Shown piece by piece: positions 1-7,108 of a DNA stretch of 40,897 nt. Source of the DNA: Candidatus Nitrosopumilus sp. (GTDB lineage: Archaea > Thermoproteota > Nitrososphaeria > Nitrososphaerales > Nitrosopumilaceae); contig JAOMJV010000001.1 in the NCBI GenBank assembly GCA_028351415.1, positions 1 to 40,897 on the forward strand, read 5' to 3'. The notes under the pieces are model-generated. The model saw only the letters and a program-made list of their open reading frames with translations, was not told the origin of the DNA and searched no databases. Each line of letters begins with the position of its first letter. The first letter of the stretch is position 1. A program made the translations under genes and the position numbers.

Positions 1-1393
1 ACAAAGATGAGATCATCGGAGTGATTGCAATCTTTACTGCCTCCTTGAAGTACGGGTTTTCACGCTCGTAATCAGCTACAATTGGGCTAAACGAATAGTA
101 AATGTCGTTGAACATTCCCATGAATGCGGTTCCTGATTTGGTTTGTAGCAATTGGTTGTCACGAAGTTCTCTGAGTTGTTGAACTTGTTGCGACATTTCA
201 GAACCGTATGTTGCAGTTGCAATTAGACAACCTCCACCTTCTTCAGAACCTCCTTCCGCCATTATAGGAGATTTTTGTGAAAGTATTCTAAAAGAATCAA
301 GTGATTCTTGAAATTTTGTAGTATGATTATCAAAATTATCAACTGAATTACTATATGCAAACGTGTATGACTTTTGTTCTGAAACAATCATTACTTCTAA
401 GAATTTAATTTTTAATGGCAAATCAGCAACTTCAAAATTTCCTATAGCTTCTATTTGATAAACATTAGATTTAATTAATTTTTGTGAAAGTATTTCTAAT
501 TTATTTAGATAAACTGCTTCAGCAAGAACATTATTTTTTTCTAAAATTAAATCCTCAATAGTTTTATCATTTGTATCTTCAATTGTTAGTGAAATTACAG
601 GATTTATTTCGCCAACTTTAGGACCAACTGCAGCAACATCTGGAGCTCCATCAATACCATCTGGTTGTTGTAATAACCAGCCTACTGGTGCACTAAATGT
701 AATACCAAGTTCTTGACTTTCAAAAATTTGGTTTTGATCACCACTAAATTCGGATATACTAGATTCTGTTAATTCGGGTATACCTAAATCCAGAATATCT
801 GGAATATCAGCCCTACTAGCAATTGTAATTTTTATGATTTTAACTTGTTCTGGATCTATTGGTCTATCATTGGTACCTGTTTGAACGGCTGCAATTTTAT
901 CCAATGTATCAAAACTTGATTCAGTTACAAGTCTTCCAAATACAGTGTATTCTTCATCAAGAGAATTTGAATCCCGATGAACAATAAAAAATTGTGAGCC
1001 TGCACTATTTGGATCTGCTGATCTTGCCATAGAAACAATACCACGATTATGTTTAATTTTATTAAATTCTGCGTCCAATGTTTCATCAGGACCTCCTTGA
1101 CCCCAAGTGTTTGGATCACCACTAATGGTATTAGGGTCTCCTCCTTGAATCATAAATCCGGGAATTATTCTATGAAATAATGTCCCATCATAAAATCCAT
1201 CTCTAGATAAATTTATAAAATTTTGAACATGATTTGGTGCAGCGTCAGATAAAAATTCTATAACAATATCTCCAAGATTAGTTTCAATTATTGCTACAGG
1301 TTGAAAAGTGACTTCAACAGATTGTGCGAATGAATAATTTCCAAATCCAATTAAAATTAAGAAAACAGTAAACATAAAAATAATTTTATTCAA
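1..1393 (-). CDS. Secreted cyclophilin-type peptidyl-prolyl isomerase with CFI-box C-terminus (partial)
   Basis: The gene runs off the left edge, so its C-terminus is missing. I translated it from the reverse strand. An N-terminal signal peptide ends near YSFAQS. A cyclophilin domain follows, with the catalytic-loop motif FHRIIPGFMIQGGDP and the GSQFFIV motif. Next comes a PsbP-like segment (ITFSAPVGW...YTFAYSNS), then a CLIATATYGS motif of the CFI-box sorting domain seen in many archaeal secreted proteins. It probably catalyses prolyl isomerisation during folding of extracytoplasmic proteins. I chose the TTG at 1393 because it restores a lysine-bearing signal-peptide N-terminus and lies 27 nt from a TATA-like CTTTTAAG (1416-1423). 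The ATG at 1375 is the alternative. Confidence 0.88.
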   Translation of the reverse strand, partial: MNKIIFMFTVFLILIGFGNYSFAQSVEVTFQPVAIIETNLGDIVIEFLSDAAPNHVQNFINLSRDGFYDGTLFHRIIPGFMIQGGDPNTISGDPNTWGQGGPDETLDAEFNKIKHNRGIVSMARSADPNSAGSQFFIVHRDSNSLDEEYTVFGRLVTESSFDTLDKIAAVQTGTNDRPIDPEQVKIIKITIASRADIPDILDLGIPELTESSISEFSGDQNQIFESQELGITFSAPVGWLLQQPDGIDGAPDVAAVGPKVGEINPVISLTIEDTNDKTIEDLILEKNNVLAEAVYLNKLEILSQKLIKSNVYQIEAIGNFEVADLPLKIKFLEVMIVSEQKSYTFAYSNSVDNFDNHTTKFQESLDSFRILSQKSPIMAEGGSEEGGGCLIATATYGSEMSQQVQQLRELRDNQLLQTKSGTAFMGMFNDIYYSFSPIVADYERENPYFKEAVKIAITPMISSL

Positions 1394-1415
1394 TATTTTA
1401 AAAAAAAATATCTCA

Positions 1416-1423
1416 CTTAAAAG
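1416..1423 (-). promoter_or_regulatory. TATA-like element of the cyclophilin gene
   Basis: On the minus strand this reads CTTTTAAG. Its centre is about 27 nt upstream of the TTG at 1393, the normal archaeal TATA-to-start-site distance, so the mRNA would begin at or next to that codon. Inferred from spacing only. Confidence 0.4.
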
Positions 1424-1466
1424 GTAATTGTATTAGTTTTTAACAAAGTCAAATAAATATCGTAAT

Positions 1467-1958
1467 ATGGAACATAATGAAAAAATTCAAGCGCATTTAG
1501 TTTCAGTTTGGAGAGAATCTAAAAAATTCTTCTCAGTTGGTGGAAGAGAAGGAATGCTAGTTTTAACTGATAAGCATTTGACGTATGTGCATAAAACAGA
1601 ATCAAAGATGAACTGGTGGAAGGCTATTACTCAAAGACAAGTAATTAATTTTATAAAATCAAAAGATACAATGATTCGTCATGATGGTTATGATGAAAAA
1701 GAACTTTCAGATGATTTAGAAAATAGTAAAAATGTTGAACTAGAATTTGATGATATTAAGAAAATTAGTTTTGAAGAAAAAACTTGGGGGAGTGCTTTGT
1801 ATTTAGAATATGAAAAAGATGATAAAAAAGAAAATTATCAATATGCAATAGCCCAAGATTGGGTAAAATATCCTATTAAGGAGCCTACAAAATTCATGAA
1901 GGTAGATTGGGCACCATTTGTTCAATATATTAAAGAAAGGCAAAAATTTACCGAATAA
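1467..1958 (+). CDS. Conserved hypothetical protein, PH/GRAM-like
   Basis: A 163-residue soluble protein with no signal peptide or membrane segment. The N-terminal part (SVGGREGMLVLTDKHLTYVHK, about residues 23-43) and the later KISFEEKTWGSALYLEY stretch resemble the strand pattern of PH/GRAM-like folds, in which a short loop is followed by 'vLTdkhltyv'. A charged middle region (about 60-90) is rich in Lys, Asp and Glu. It starts 2 nt before cbiE, so the two genes are probably co-transcribed, but nothing in the sequence ties it to cobalamin synthesis. Function unknown. Confidence 0.75.
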   Translation: MEHNEKIQAHLVSVWRESKKFFSVGGREGMLVLTDKHLTYVHKTESKMNWWKAITQRQVINFIKSKDTMIRHDGYDEKELSDDLENSKNVELEFDDIKKISFEEKTWGSALYLEYEKDDKKENYQYAIAQDWVKYPIKEPTKFMKVDWAPFVQYIKERQKFTE

Positions 1959-1960
1959 AA

Positions 1961-2677
1961 ATGGGAAAAGTTTTTGCTGTTGGTGTTGGACCAGGTTCAC
2001 CCAAATATGTAACAGAAATTGTAAAAGAAATTCTTCAAAATTGTGATATCATAATTGGTTACAAATACACTCTAAAAACAATAGAGAAACTAATTGAAGG
2101 AAAAGAAATCTATGAGATAACTATGAATGATCAAGAAAAGTCTTATCAAAAAATACTTCCTGAGCTTGGCGATAGAACATTAGTAATTCCATTTACAGGG
2201 GATGTAAATTTTTCAGAATCTGAAGTTGTTGATAGATTAATAGAAATTTTTGGAGAAGTTGAAATTATTCCAGGAATAAGTTCAATTCAAGTTGCTGCAT
2301 CAAGGACCAAAGTGCCTTTGGATAAATCTAAAGTAATTACAATGCATGTTACAACTCCAATTGAAGATAAAAAATTAGAATTGCAAAAAGCACTGATAGA
2401 CGGTTTTAGCGTAGTTTTAGTTCCTAGACCATGGCCAAAACAACCAGACAAACACTTTATGCCATCTGAAATAGCAATTTATCTTCGAGAAAATGGTTTT
2501 GATACTGCTAAAATGAAAGTTCATGTTTTTGAATCAATCACAAATGAAAATGAAACTAATTTTGAGGGAAATGTAAAGGATCTAGAAGGAAAGGAATTTT
2601 CGGATTTATCTGTAATGGTGTTTAATCAAGCAAGTTTAGATTCTTACATGAATTATAGATGGCAATGGGAAAATTAA
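1961..2677 (+). CDS. cbiE: Cobalt-precorrin-7 (C5)-methyltransferase CbiE
   Basis: A SAM-dependent tetrapyrrole methylase of cobalamin (vitamin B12) synthesis, acting on C5 of the corrin precursor in the cytoplasm. The N-terminal GVGPGSPKYVT (residues 8-18) is the family's glycine-rich loop. The segment IPFTGDVNFSES is the GDxxF substrate/SAM region, and IIPGISSIQVAASR is the conserved 'pGiSs' motif. The 238-residue length fits stand-alone CbiE. The fused CbiT decarboxylase domain found in CobL-type proteins is absent, so CbiT must be elsewhere. It starts 2 nt after the upstream gene's stop codon, consistent with one transcript. Other methylases of the pathway (CbiL, CbiF, CbiH) share the fold, but overall the sequence looks most like CbiE. 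Confidence 0.88.
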   Translation: MGKVFAVGVGPGSPKYVTEIVKEILQNCDIIIGYKYTLKTIEKLIEGKEIYEITMNDQEKSYQKILPELGDRTLVIPFTGDVNFSESEVVDRLIEIFGEVEIIPGISSIQVAASRTKVPLDKSKVITMHVTTPIEDKKLELQKALIDGFSVVLVPRPWPKQPDKHFMPSEIAIYLRENGFDTAKMKVHVFESITNENETNFEGNVKDLEGKEFSDLSVMVFNQASLDSYMNYRWQWEN

Positions 2678-2686
2678 TTATCTAGA

Positions 2687-3241
2687 TTATAATCCGGGCA
2701 TTTCAATACTTTCGTTTTGAGCTAATTCAATCATGTAAAATTCAACATATCCGCCTGCAAAAAGAAGTGCTATTACAATTCCAATTTCGATAATTGTTGG
2801 TTTGATAAATTGGGATAAACTTGTTTTTGTAATTATTGCTTTAATCAAAATATAACTTCTAGAAATTCCTAATGAATACGAAAAAATTTCCATTAACCCA
2901 AACGGAGTTAAGAATAGGATAGATAATGGCGAAATATTAGCTATTTCAGGCATAGAAGTTACAATTGCGGCAAAAGCATATCCTGTAGACCATGAAGCGA
3001 AGAGTCCCCAAAAAATACCAAATCCAGGAATAAACATTGGCAATGCAATGGTTGTATTATGTACAAAAATACCAAATGCATCAATATCTAAAACTAATTT
3101 TTCAAATTCTTCCATGAACAAATTTGCTTCTTCTTCACTTACAGTAGACATTGAACCAAGTTGAAAAATAACTGTAAAAATTACTAGAAATACAAAAAAT
3201 ATAACAATTCTAATTTTGTTCATACTACCTTGTTTTTTCAA
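2687..3241 (-). CDS. SpoIIM/DUF95 family integral membrane protein
   Basis: A 184-residue membrane protein. The first hydrophobic helix is at about residues 8-28, a loop with a Glu-rich patch follows (about 35-48), and then four or so helices include the family-typical NTTIALPMFIPGFGIFWG (about 62-79) and LTPFGLMEIFSYSLG. This 'N..i...m..pG.G...g' pattern and the later 'pHG.fE'-like region (here TPFGLMEI) are seen in the SpoIIM/DUF95 family, which is widespread in archaea. Its role in non-sporulating archaea is unknown; membrane remodelling or ion handling are guesses. It is convergent with cbiE (9 nt gap) and divergent from the PolD small subunit. Confidence 0.8.
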   Translation of the reverse strand: MKKQGSMNKIRIVIFFVFLVIFTVIFQLGSMSTVSEEEANLFMEEFEKLVLDIDAFGIFVHNTTIALPMFIPGFGIFWGLFASWSTGYAFAAIVTSMPEIANISPLSILFLTPFGLMEIFSYSLGISRSYILIKAIITKTSLSQFIKPTIIEIGIVIALLFAGGYVEFYMIELAQNESIEMPGL

Positions 3242-3299
3242 ACAATATTTGAGGGTTAGTTTAGAGCAGATTTAATTAAACCAAAGGATATTTTTTGAT

Positions 3300-4763
3300 A
3301 TGAAAAAAGAGTTGTCCTTTGCATTAAACTATGCATTAAACAAAGGGTTTCAAATTCATCCAGATGCATTTAAAATTTTAGATGATATTACTGATGTTAA
3401 ACAGTTAGAGAAAATTATTAAAGAAATTATTCAAGAAAAAACTAAACAAAAACTATTTCAAATTAATCAAGATGATCTAGAGACATATCTTGGGATTAAA
3501 GACGATCCCAATTTTCAAAATGAATTAAAAATATTATCTGATGTTACTAGTAAAGTTACATCAGGGGAGGGGGTTAAAGGATACAATGCCTTGTTTTCTA
3601 GTCGTTTTAACAAGCTTAAGCGAATTATCTCAGACAGACCAGAATCAAAAAAGATTAAATCGGCCGCAGTTGTTAAATCAAAACTTCAAAAAGAATGGGA
3701 AGTTGAAAAAGATGTCTATGTCTGCGGTTTAGTTAATGCAAGAAATGCTGAAAGAAACATCACAAAATTAGTGTTAGAAGACCCTTCAGGCTCACTTGAG
3801 GGCATAATTTTTGATGAGGAATTGCAAAAAACTGCTGGAACTCTGTTAATTGATCAGTTTGTTATGGCAAGAGTATCTTCAGGCAAAAATTCAGGATTAA
3901 TTATTAAAGATTTGATTTTTCCAGATGTTCCAGATCAAAAAATTAACAAGTCAGAAAATGAGGTATATGCCGTATTTTTGTCTGATTTACACATTGGAAG
4001 TAAATATTTCATGGAGGATGAATTGGAGGAATTTGTAACTTGGCTATCTAGTCCAGATCCTGTTGCAAGAAAAGTTGGTTTTGTCTTAATTGGAGGCGAC
4101 ATAATTGATGGGGTTGGAATATATCCAAATCAGAACAAAGAGTTGGTTTGCCAAACCATAGAAGAGCAGTTAGAAAAAGCAGAAAATTTACTAGATAAAA
4201 TTTCAAAAAAAGTTAAAATTATCATTATGCCTGGGAATCACGATCCAGGTAGAAGAGCTTTGCCTCAACCAGCAATACCAAAAAAATACAATTCAGGTTT
4301 ATGGGAAAGAGAAAATATCGAAATGGTTGGAAATCCAGCCCTAATTTCATTAAACGGGGTTAGAGTATTGATGTTTCATGGCCAAAGTATAGACGATATT
4401 GTAAAGACTACTCCTGGTCTAAGTTATGATAGACCTACAGATGTTATGAAAAATCTTCTCAGAGCTAGACATCTAAGTCCAATTTATGGTAGTTCAACAC
4501 CAATAGCACCAGAAGTAGAGGATCTTTTAGTAATTGAAGACATTCCTGATATTTTTCATGTAGGACATGTCCATAAGGCTCAATTAGACATGTACAAGGG
4601 AATTTTACTAGTTAATTCAGGTTCTTGGCAAAAACAAACACCTTTTCAAGCAAGTGTTGGAATGGTTCCAAATCCAGGTCTTGCCATTATTGTAAATTTA
4701 AAAACATTCCAAGTATTTCATGAGAATTATAGTTCAAACTCAAATAATATCTTGCAAAGTTAA
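3300..4763 (+). CDS. polB: DNA polymerase D small subunit (DP1), 3'-5' exonuclease
   Basis: The proofreading subunit of replicative polymerase D. It has an N-terminal helical region (1-80), an OB-fold (about 135-210: VCGLVNARN...LEDPSGSLEGIIFD) and a calcineurin-like phosphoesterase domain. The active-site set is complete: SDLHIGS (D229, H231), GGDIIDG (D267), MPGNHDP (N313, H314), FHG (H360) and VGHVHKA. It should therefore be an active Mre11-like exonuclease, unlike the dead B-subunits of eukaryotic polymerases. At 487 residues it is shorter than many euryarchaeal DP1s, which have a longer linker. Its last 24 nt overlap the convergent cdc6 gene. The catalytic partner DP2 is in the window at 9053-12430. 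Confidence 0.95.
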   Translation: MKKELSFALNYALNKGFQIHPDAFKILDDITDVKQLEKIIKEIIQEKTKQKLFQINQDDLETYLGIKDDPNFQNELKILSDVTSKVTSGEGVKGYNALFSSRFNKLKRIISDRPESKKIKSAAVVKSKLQKEWEVEKDVYVCGLVNARNAERNITKLVLEDPSGSLEGIIFDEELQKTAGTLLIDQFVMARVSSGKNSGLIIKDLIFPDVPDQKINKSENEVYAVFLSDLHIGSKYFMEDELEEFVTWLSSPDPVARKVGFVLIGGDIIDGVGIYPNQNKELVCQTIEEQLEKAENLLDKISKKVKIIIMPGNHDPGRRALPQPAIPKKYNSGLWERENIEMVGNPALISLNGVRVLMFHGQSIDDIVKTTPGLSYDRPTDVMKNLLRARHLSPIYGSSTPIAPEVEDLLVIEDIPDIFHVGHVHKAQLDMYKGILLVNSGSWQKQTPFQASVGMVPNPGLAIIVNLKTFQVFHENYSSNSNNILQS

Positions 4764-5942
4764 TTCATTTTTGAAGGACTTTTTTATCATTTCTGATGAA
4801 ACTGTTAGTTTGTATTTTTTTGTTCTTCCATGAATTCCTTGATGAATTAATCGTCCGGAAATAATTCCTGACAGTTCAATTTCACTTAACATTTGTGTAA
4901 CTCTTCTTTGAGTCAGTTCATCCTTTCCAACTGCTTTACAGAGGTTTTTGTAGGAAGAGTAAATTTCACCAGTGGATGAGCCATTGGCCTTCATTATGGC
5001 CAAAAGTACGATTTTTTCATGAAGCGGGTATGATTTTAGGGAGGCTTCCTCTTTATTTTCTTCAATTTTTAGGGAGGCTTCTCTAACATGCTCAACTGTA
5101 ACTTTATCAGATTGCTGTCTTTCGGCAAGTTCTCCTGCTACTCGAAGTAAATCAATGGCTCGTCTGGCATCACCATGTTCTCCTCCTGCAAGGGCAGCAC
5201 AGAGATTTAAGGCTGGTCCCTCAACGGTATTTTCTATAAAAGATTCACTAATTCTCTCTTCAAGTATTTTTTTAATTTGCTCAGCATCATAATTAGTAAA
5301 TACGATTTCTTCTTCACCTAGACTGCTAATTACTCTAGGATCAAGTTTTTCTTTAAACGTCAAGTCATTTGAAATCCCTACCAAAGTTAGAGATCCTTGA
5401 TCTAATTGCTCATTAGCCCTTGTTAGTTGGTATAGAATATCTTTTCCAGTCTTTACTACTAGTTGAGCAAGATAGTCAATTTCATCAATTACAAAAACTG
5501 CGTTAAGTTTTTCGGTATTAATTCTATTTAGTAGTCTTTTGAAGACTTCGCTAATAGCAAGTCCGGTTGTGGGTAATTCCTTCTCATTTAGCCCTAATTG
5601 CCTGCCTATACTGACCAATAATCCGTATAGTGTTGTCTCATTTTTAGAATTAGAGTATACAAGTTTAATTGGAAAGTTTGATTTCTCAACTCTTTCCTGT
5701 ATTTTGAAAAGTACTTTTTTAACAACCAAAGTTTTGCCAGTTCCAGGTTTTCCATAAACAAGGAGATTGGACGGTCTGGATTGTTTTAGAATTGGTAGTA
5801 ATGATTGAGCAACTTGTTCTTGTTCAGAATCTCTATGAAATATTACGTTTGGAATATATGTAAAATGAAGAATTTCTCTATTCTTAATTATTGATTTACC
5901 GGATTCTGCTGCATCAAGCATTCTATCAATTGGGTCAGACAT
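4740..5942 (-). CDS. cdc6: Orc1/Cdc6-type replication initiator
   Basis: An origin-binding AAA+ ATPase that recognises ORB elements and helps load MCM helicase. Visible parts: Walker A GKPGTGKT (residues 64-71), Walker B VFVIDEID (about residue 150), sensor 1 LVGISND, sensor 2 GDARRAIDLLR, and a C-terminal winged helix (about 300-400). The 400-residue length is normal. It reads away from the repeat-rich block at 5943-6430, the classic arrangement for an archaeal initiator next to its own origin. One ORB-like element (5949-5968) lies directly ahead of its start codon, so autoregulation is plausible. The 3' end overlaps the convergent DP1 gene by 24 nt. Confidence 0.95.
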   Translation of the reverse strand: MSDPIDRMLDAAESGKSIIKNREILHFTYIPNVIFHRDSEQEQVAQSLLPILKQSRPSNLLVYGKPGTGKTLVVKKVLFKIQERVEKSNFPIKLVYSNSKNETTLYGLLVSIGRQLGLNEKELPTTGLAISEVFKRLLNRINTEKLNAVFVIDEIDYLAQLVVKTGKDILYQLTRANEQLDQGSLTLVGISNDLTFKEKLDPRVISSLGEEEIVFTNYDAEQIKKILEERISESFIENTVEGPALNLCAALAGGEHGDARRAIDLLRVAGELAERQQSDKVTVEHVREASLKIEENKEEASLKSYPLHEKIVLLAIMKANGSSTGEIYSSYKNLCKAVGKDELTQRRVTQMLSEIELSGIISGRLIHQGIHGRTKKYKLTVSSEMIKKSFKNELTLQDII

Positions 5943-5948
5943 ACTCAG

Positions 5949-5968
5949 ACACCTTCATTTCCTAACTG
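5949..5968 (-). promoter_or_regulatory. Weak ORB-like element ahead of cdc6
   Basis: The minus strand reads CAGTTAGGAAATGAAGGTGT, which keeps the GGAAA...AAGG core of archaeal origin recognition boxes. It lies 7-26 nt upstream of the cdc6 start, so initiator binding here could also repress cdc6. Confidence 0.4.
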
Positions 5969-6090
5969 CTTCATCTTACTCATCCTTCAATTAAGAGAGT
6001 ATAGAATACAGTAGTAATTCTAGTTTAGTTTATGATTAGTTATTTTTAGTTAGATTTAGATTTTCTAAAAAAAATAAATTTAAAAAAAGA

Positions 6091-6111
6091 TAGAGTGGAA
6101 ATATTGGTGTG
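6091..6111 (+). promoter_or_regulatory. Weak ORB-like element, inverted relative to the strong pair
   Basis: The plus strand reads GAGTGGAAATATTGGTGTG: the GTGGAAAT half matches the box at 6248-6269, while the G-rich half is degraded. It lies at the edge of the AT-rich stretch and faces the two strong boxes, as ORBs often do around an unwinding element. Confidence 0.35.
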
Positions 6112-6186
6112 TGAGTTCTTGTTGAAATGAGAGTTGTTAACATATTGTTAAAATTATGTGAAGAAAATCAAAAAAAACCTAATTTT

Positions 6187-6208
6187 GACCCCCTTATTTC
6201 CTTTCCAG
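6187..6208 (-). promoter_or_regulatory. ORB-like element 1
   Basis: The minus strand reads CTGGAAAGGAAATAAGGGGG followed by TC. It shares 19 of 22 positions with the element 61 bp away and carries the GGAAA plus G-run core of archaeal origin recognition boxes bound by Orc1/Cdc6. Confidence 0.65.
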
Positions 6209-6247
6209 GCGTCAAAAATGATGTTAACAATGTGAATATCTCAAAAT

Positions 6248-6269
6248 TACCCCCTTATTTCCACTCCAG
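6248..6269 (-). promoter_or_regulatory. ORB-like element 2
   Basis: The minus strand reads CTGGAGTGGAAATAAGGGGG followed by TA, close to the archaeal ORB pattern (CCAGTGGAAAC-AAGGGG). It has the same orientation as element 1. A TAAGGGG at 6288-6294 forms an inverted partner to its CCCCTTA half. Confidence 0.7.
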
Positions 6270-6329
6270 TCATGATTATGTCTTGACTAAGGGGCTTAAT
6301 TTAGAATAAAATGTTAATAACAAAAAATT

Positions 6330-6350
6330 GGCTAGGCAAGGGCTAGGCAG
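6330..6350 (+). repeat. Tandem GGCTAGGCA repeat
   Basis: GGCTAGGCAAG (6330-6340) is followed directly by GGCTAGGCAG (6341-6350), a short GC-rich tandem repeat in very AT-rich surroundings between ORB element 2 and the last TGTTAACA boxes. Function unknown. Confidence 0.5.
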
Positions 6351-6430
6351 TCAATGTTAACAAACTACAATGTTAACAAAACTGATCAGATCACTTGAAC
6401 CGTTAACATTAGATCCTTTAGATCTCAAAG

Positions 6431-6820
6431 ATGACAAAAAAACGTATACGAATAGATGTAGAGGATGCAGATGGTGCACGATATGATATCAAGGTAGAGG
6501 GCAATGTTACCCGAGAGAAGATTCTCAAAATATTTGAAATGATGGACTTGATGAATATTGAAGAAGAACCAGAATCATCTGTAAAAATGGATTCAACCGG
6601 GTCAAAAATTTGGCATATTGTGGATAAATTCTTCCCAACAGGCAAGTTTACTTCAACAAATATTCTTGAAAAATATGAAGACGAACTTAACGAGCCTGTA
6701 AAACTTAGCATAATCTCCACATATTTATCACGATTTGCAGCAAAAGGTAGGGTGGACAGAGTAAGAACTGGTCGAGAATGGACCTATCAATCAATCAAGA
6801 TAGCTCAAAAACAACAATAA
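6431..6820 (+). CDS. Small winged-helix DNA-binding protein beside the origin
   Basis: A 129-residue basic protein. The N-terminal part (1-45) forms a strand-rich segment (IRIDVEDADGARYDIKVEG). The middle is acidic (about 40-58). The C-terminal half (about 62-122) has a winged-helix pattern: IWHIVDKFFPTGKFTSTNI, then VKLSIISTYLSRFAAKGRVDRVRTGREWTY, where the last part looks like recognition helix plus wing. It starts 22 bp after the last TGTTAAC-type box and reads away from the candidate origin. I infer a DNA-binding regulator, possibly autoregulated by those boxes. A role in origin firing is possible from position alone. I do not recognise a named family. Confidence 0.72.
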   Translation: MTKKRIRIDVEDADGARYDIKVEGNVTREKILKIFEMMDLMNIEEEPESSVKMDSTGSKIWHIVDKFFPTGKFTSTNILEKYEDELNEPVKLSIISTYLSRFAAKGRVDRVRTGREWTYQSIKIAQKQQ

Positions 6821-6824
6821 ATTA

Positions 6825-6986
6825 TTAAGTAATAGTAACTTTTTTAATAATTAATCTATTATTTCCAAGTGTCATTTTTACATATTCACCCTTTTGTATG
6901 TCCATAAATTTTCTATACTGTTTTGGTATTGAAACTGTACCTGCTGAGGTAATTTTTACTAACACCGCATTTTCTTGTACTGACAT
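6825..6986 (-). CDS. AbrB/SpoVT-type small transcription regulator
   Basis: A 53-residue ORF. The reverse-strand translation begins MSVQENAVLVKITSAGTVSI and continues PKQYRKFMDIQKGEYVKM, then ends NRLIIKKVTIT. This is the AbrB swapped-hairpin pattern: 'vkit.gg.vsIPk.yrk.l.i..Gd.v.......liikk'. Such proteins bind DNA as dimers through the N-terminal strands, and some are antitoxins, but no toxin partner is adjacent. The gene ends 5 bp from the convergent winged-helix gene at 6431-6820. The upstream sequence is almost pure A/T, with several possible TATA boxes. Confidence 0.85.
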   Translation of the reverse strand: MSVQENAVLVKITSAGTVSIPKQYRKFMDIQKGEYVKMTLGNNRLIIKKVTIT

Positions 6987-7108
6987 ATTATTGTTATAAT
7001 TTAATAATATATATAATTTAATATTTTCATATATTATTAAATAATTAATAATTAGTCTAATTTTCAGTCAAAAATAACATTTTGTTAACAAATTAACTCT
7101 GTAATTCT
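6987..7108. other. Extremely AT-rich intergenic block
   Basis: About 80 bp (6987-7065) are nearly all A or T, with TAATATATATAATTTAATA-type runs. It carries the AbrB gene promoter and, at 7081-7092, another TTTGTTAACAAA box. It could also be a second DNA-unwinding region near the origin. No gene is seen. Confidence 0.45.

Larger units (their letters stand above)
6135..6408. repeat. Array of six TGTTAAC-type palindromic boxes
   Basis: TGTTAACA occurs at 6135-6142, 6222-6229, 6355-6362 and 6371-6378, CGTTAACA at 6401-6408, and the related TGTTAATAACA at 6312-6322. Two copies lie in a longer direct repeat, CAATGTTAACAAA (6353-6365 and 6369-6381), 16 bp apart. A seventh copy, TTTGTTAACAAA, is at 7081-7092. 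The boxes interleave with the ORBs and lead into the winged-helix gene at 6431. They look like binding sites for a dimeric regulator or a second origin-binding protein. Confidence 0.6.
5943..6430. other. Candidate chromosomal replication origin (oriC)
   Basis: A 488-bp gene-free block between cdc6 and a small winged-helix gene. It contains two strong ORB-like elements in the same orientation, two weaker ones (one inverted), an AT-rich stretch at about 6003-6090 built of TTAG/TAGTT-like units followed by A-runs (a possible duplex-unwinding element), and six TGTTAAC-type boxes. A 60-codon open frame at 6127-6309 crosses both strong ORBs and is not considered coding. The origin assignment is an inference from ORB content and the adjacent initiator gene. 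Confidence 0.72.

Noticed and set aside
5945-5983. A 12-codon open frame ending 2 nt before the cdc6 start, like a leader peptide or uORF.
   Set aside because: The predicted TATA element (about 5988-5995) would place the transcript start inside it, and it overlaps the ORB-like box. Nothing beyond its presence supports translation.
6127-6309. A 60-codon ORF inside the candidate origin.
   Set aside because: It crosses both ORB elements and a TGTTAACA box, and its protein has no family resemblance.
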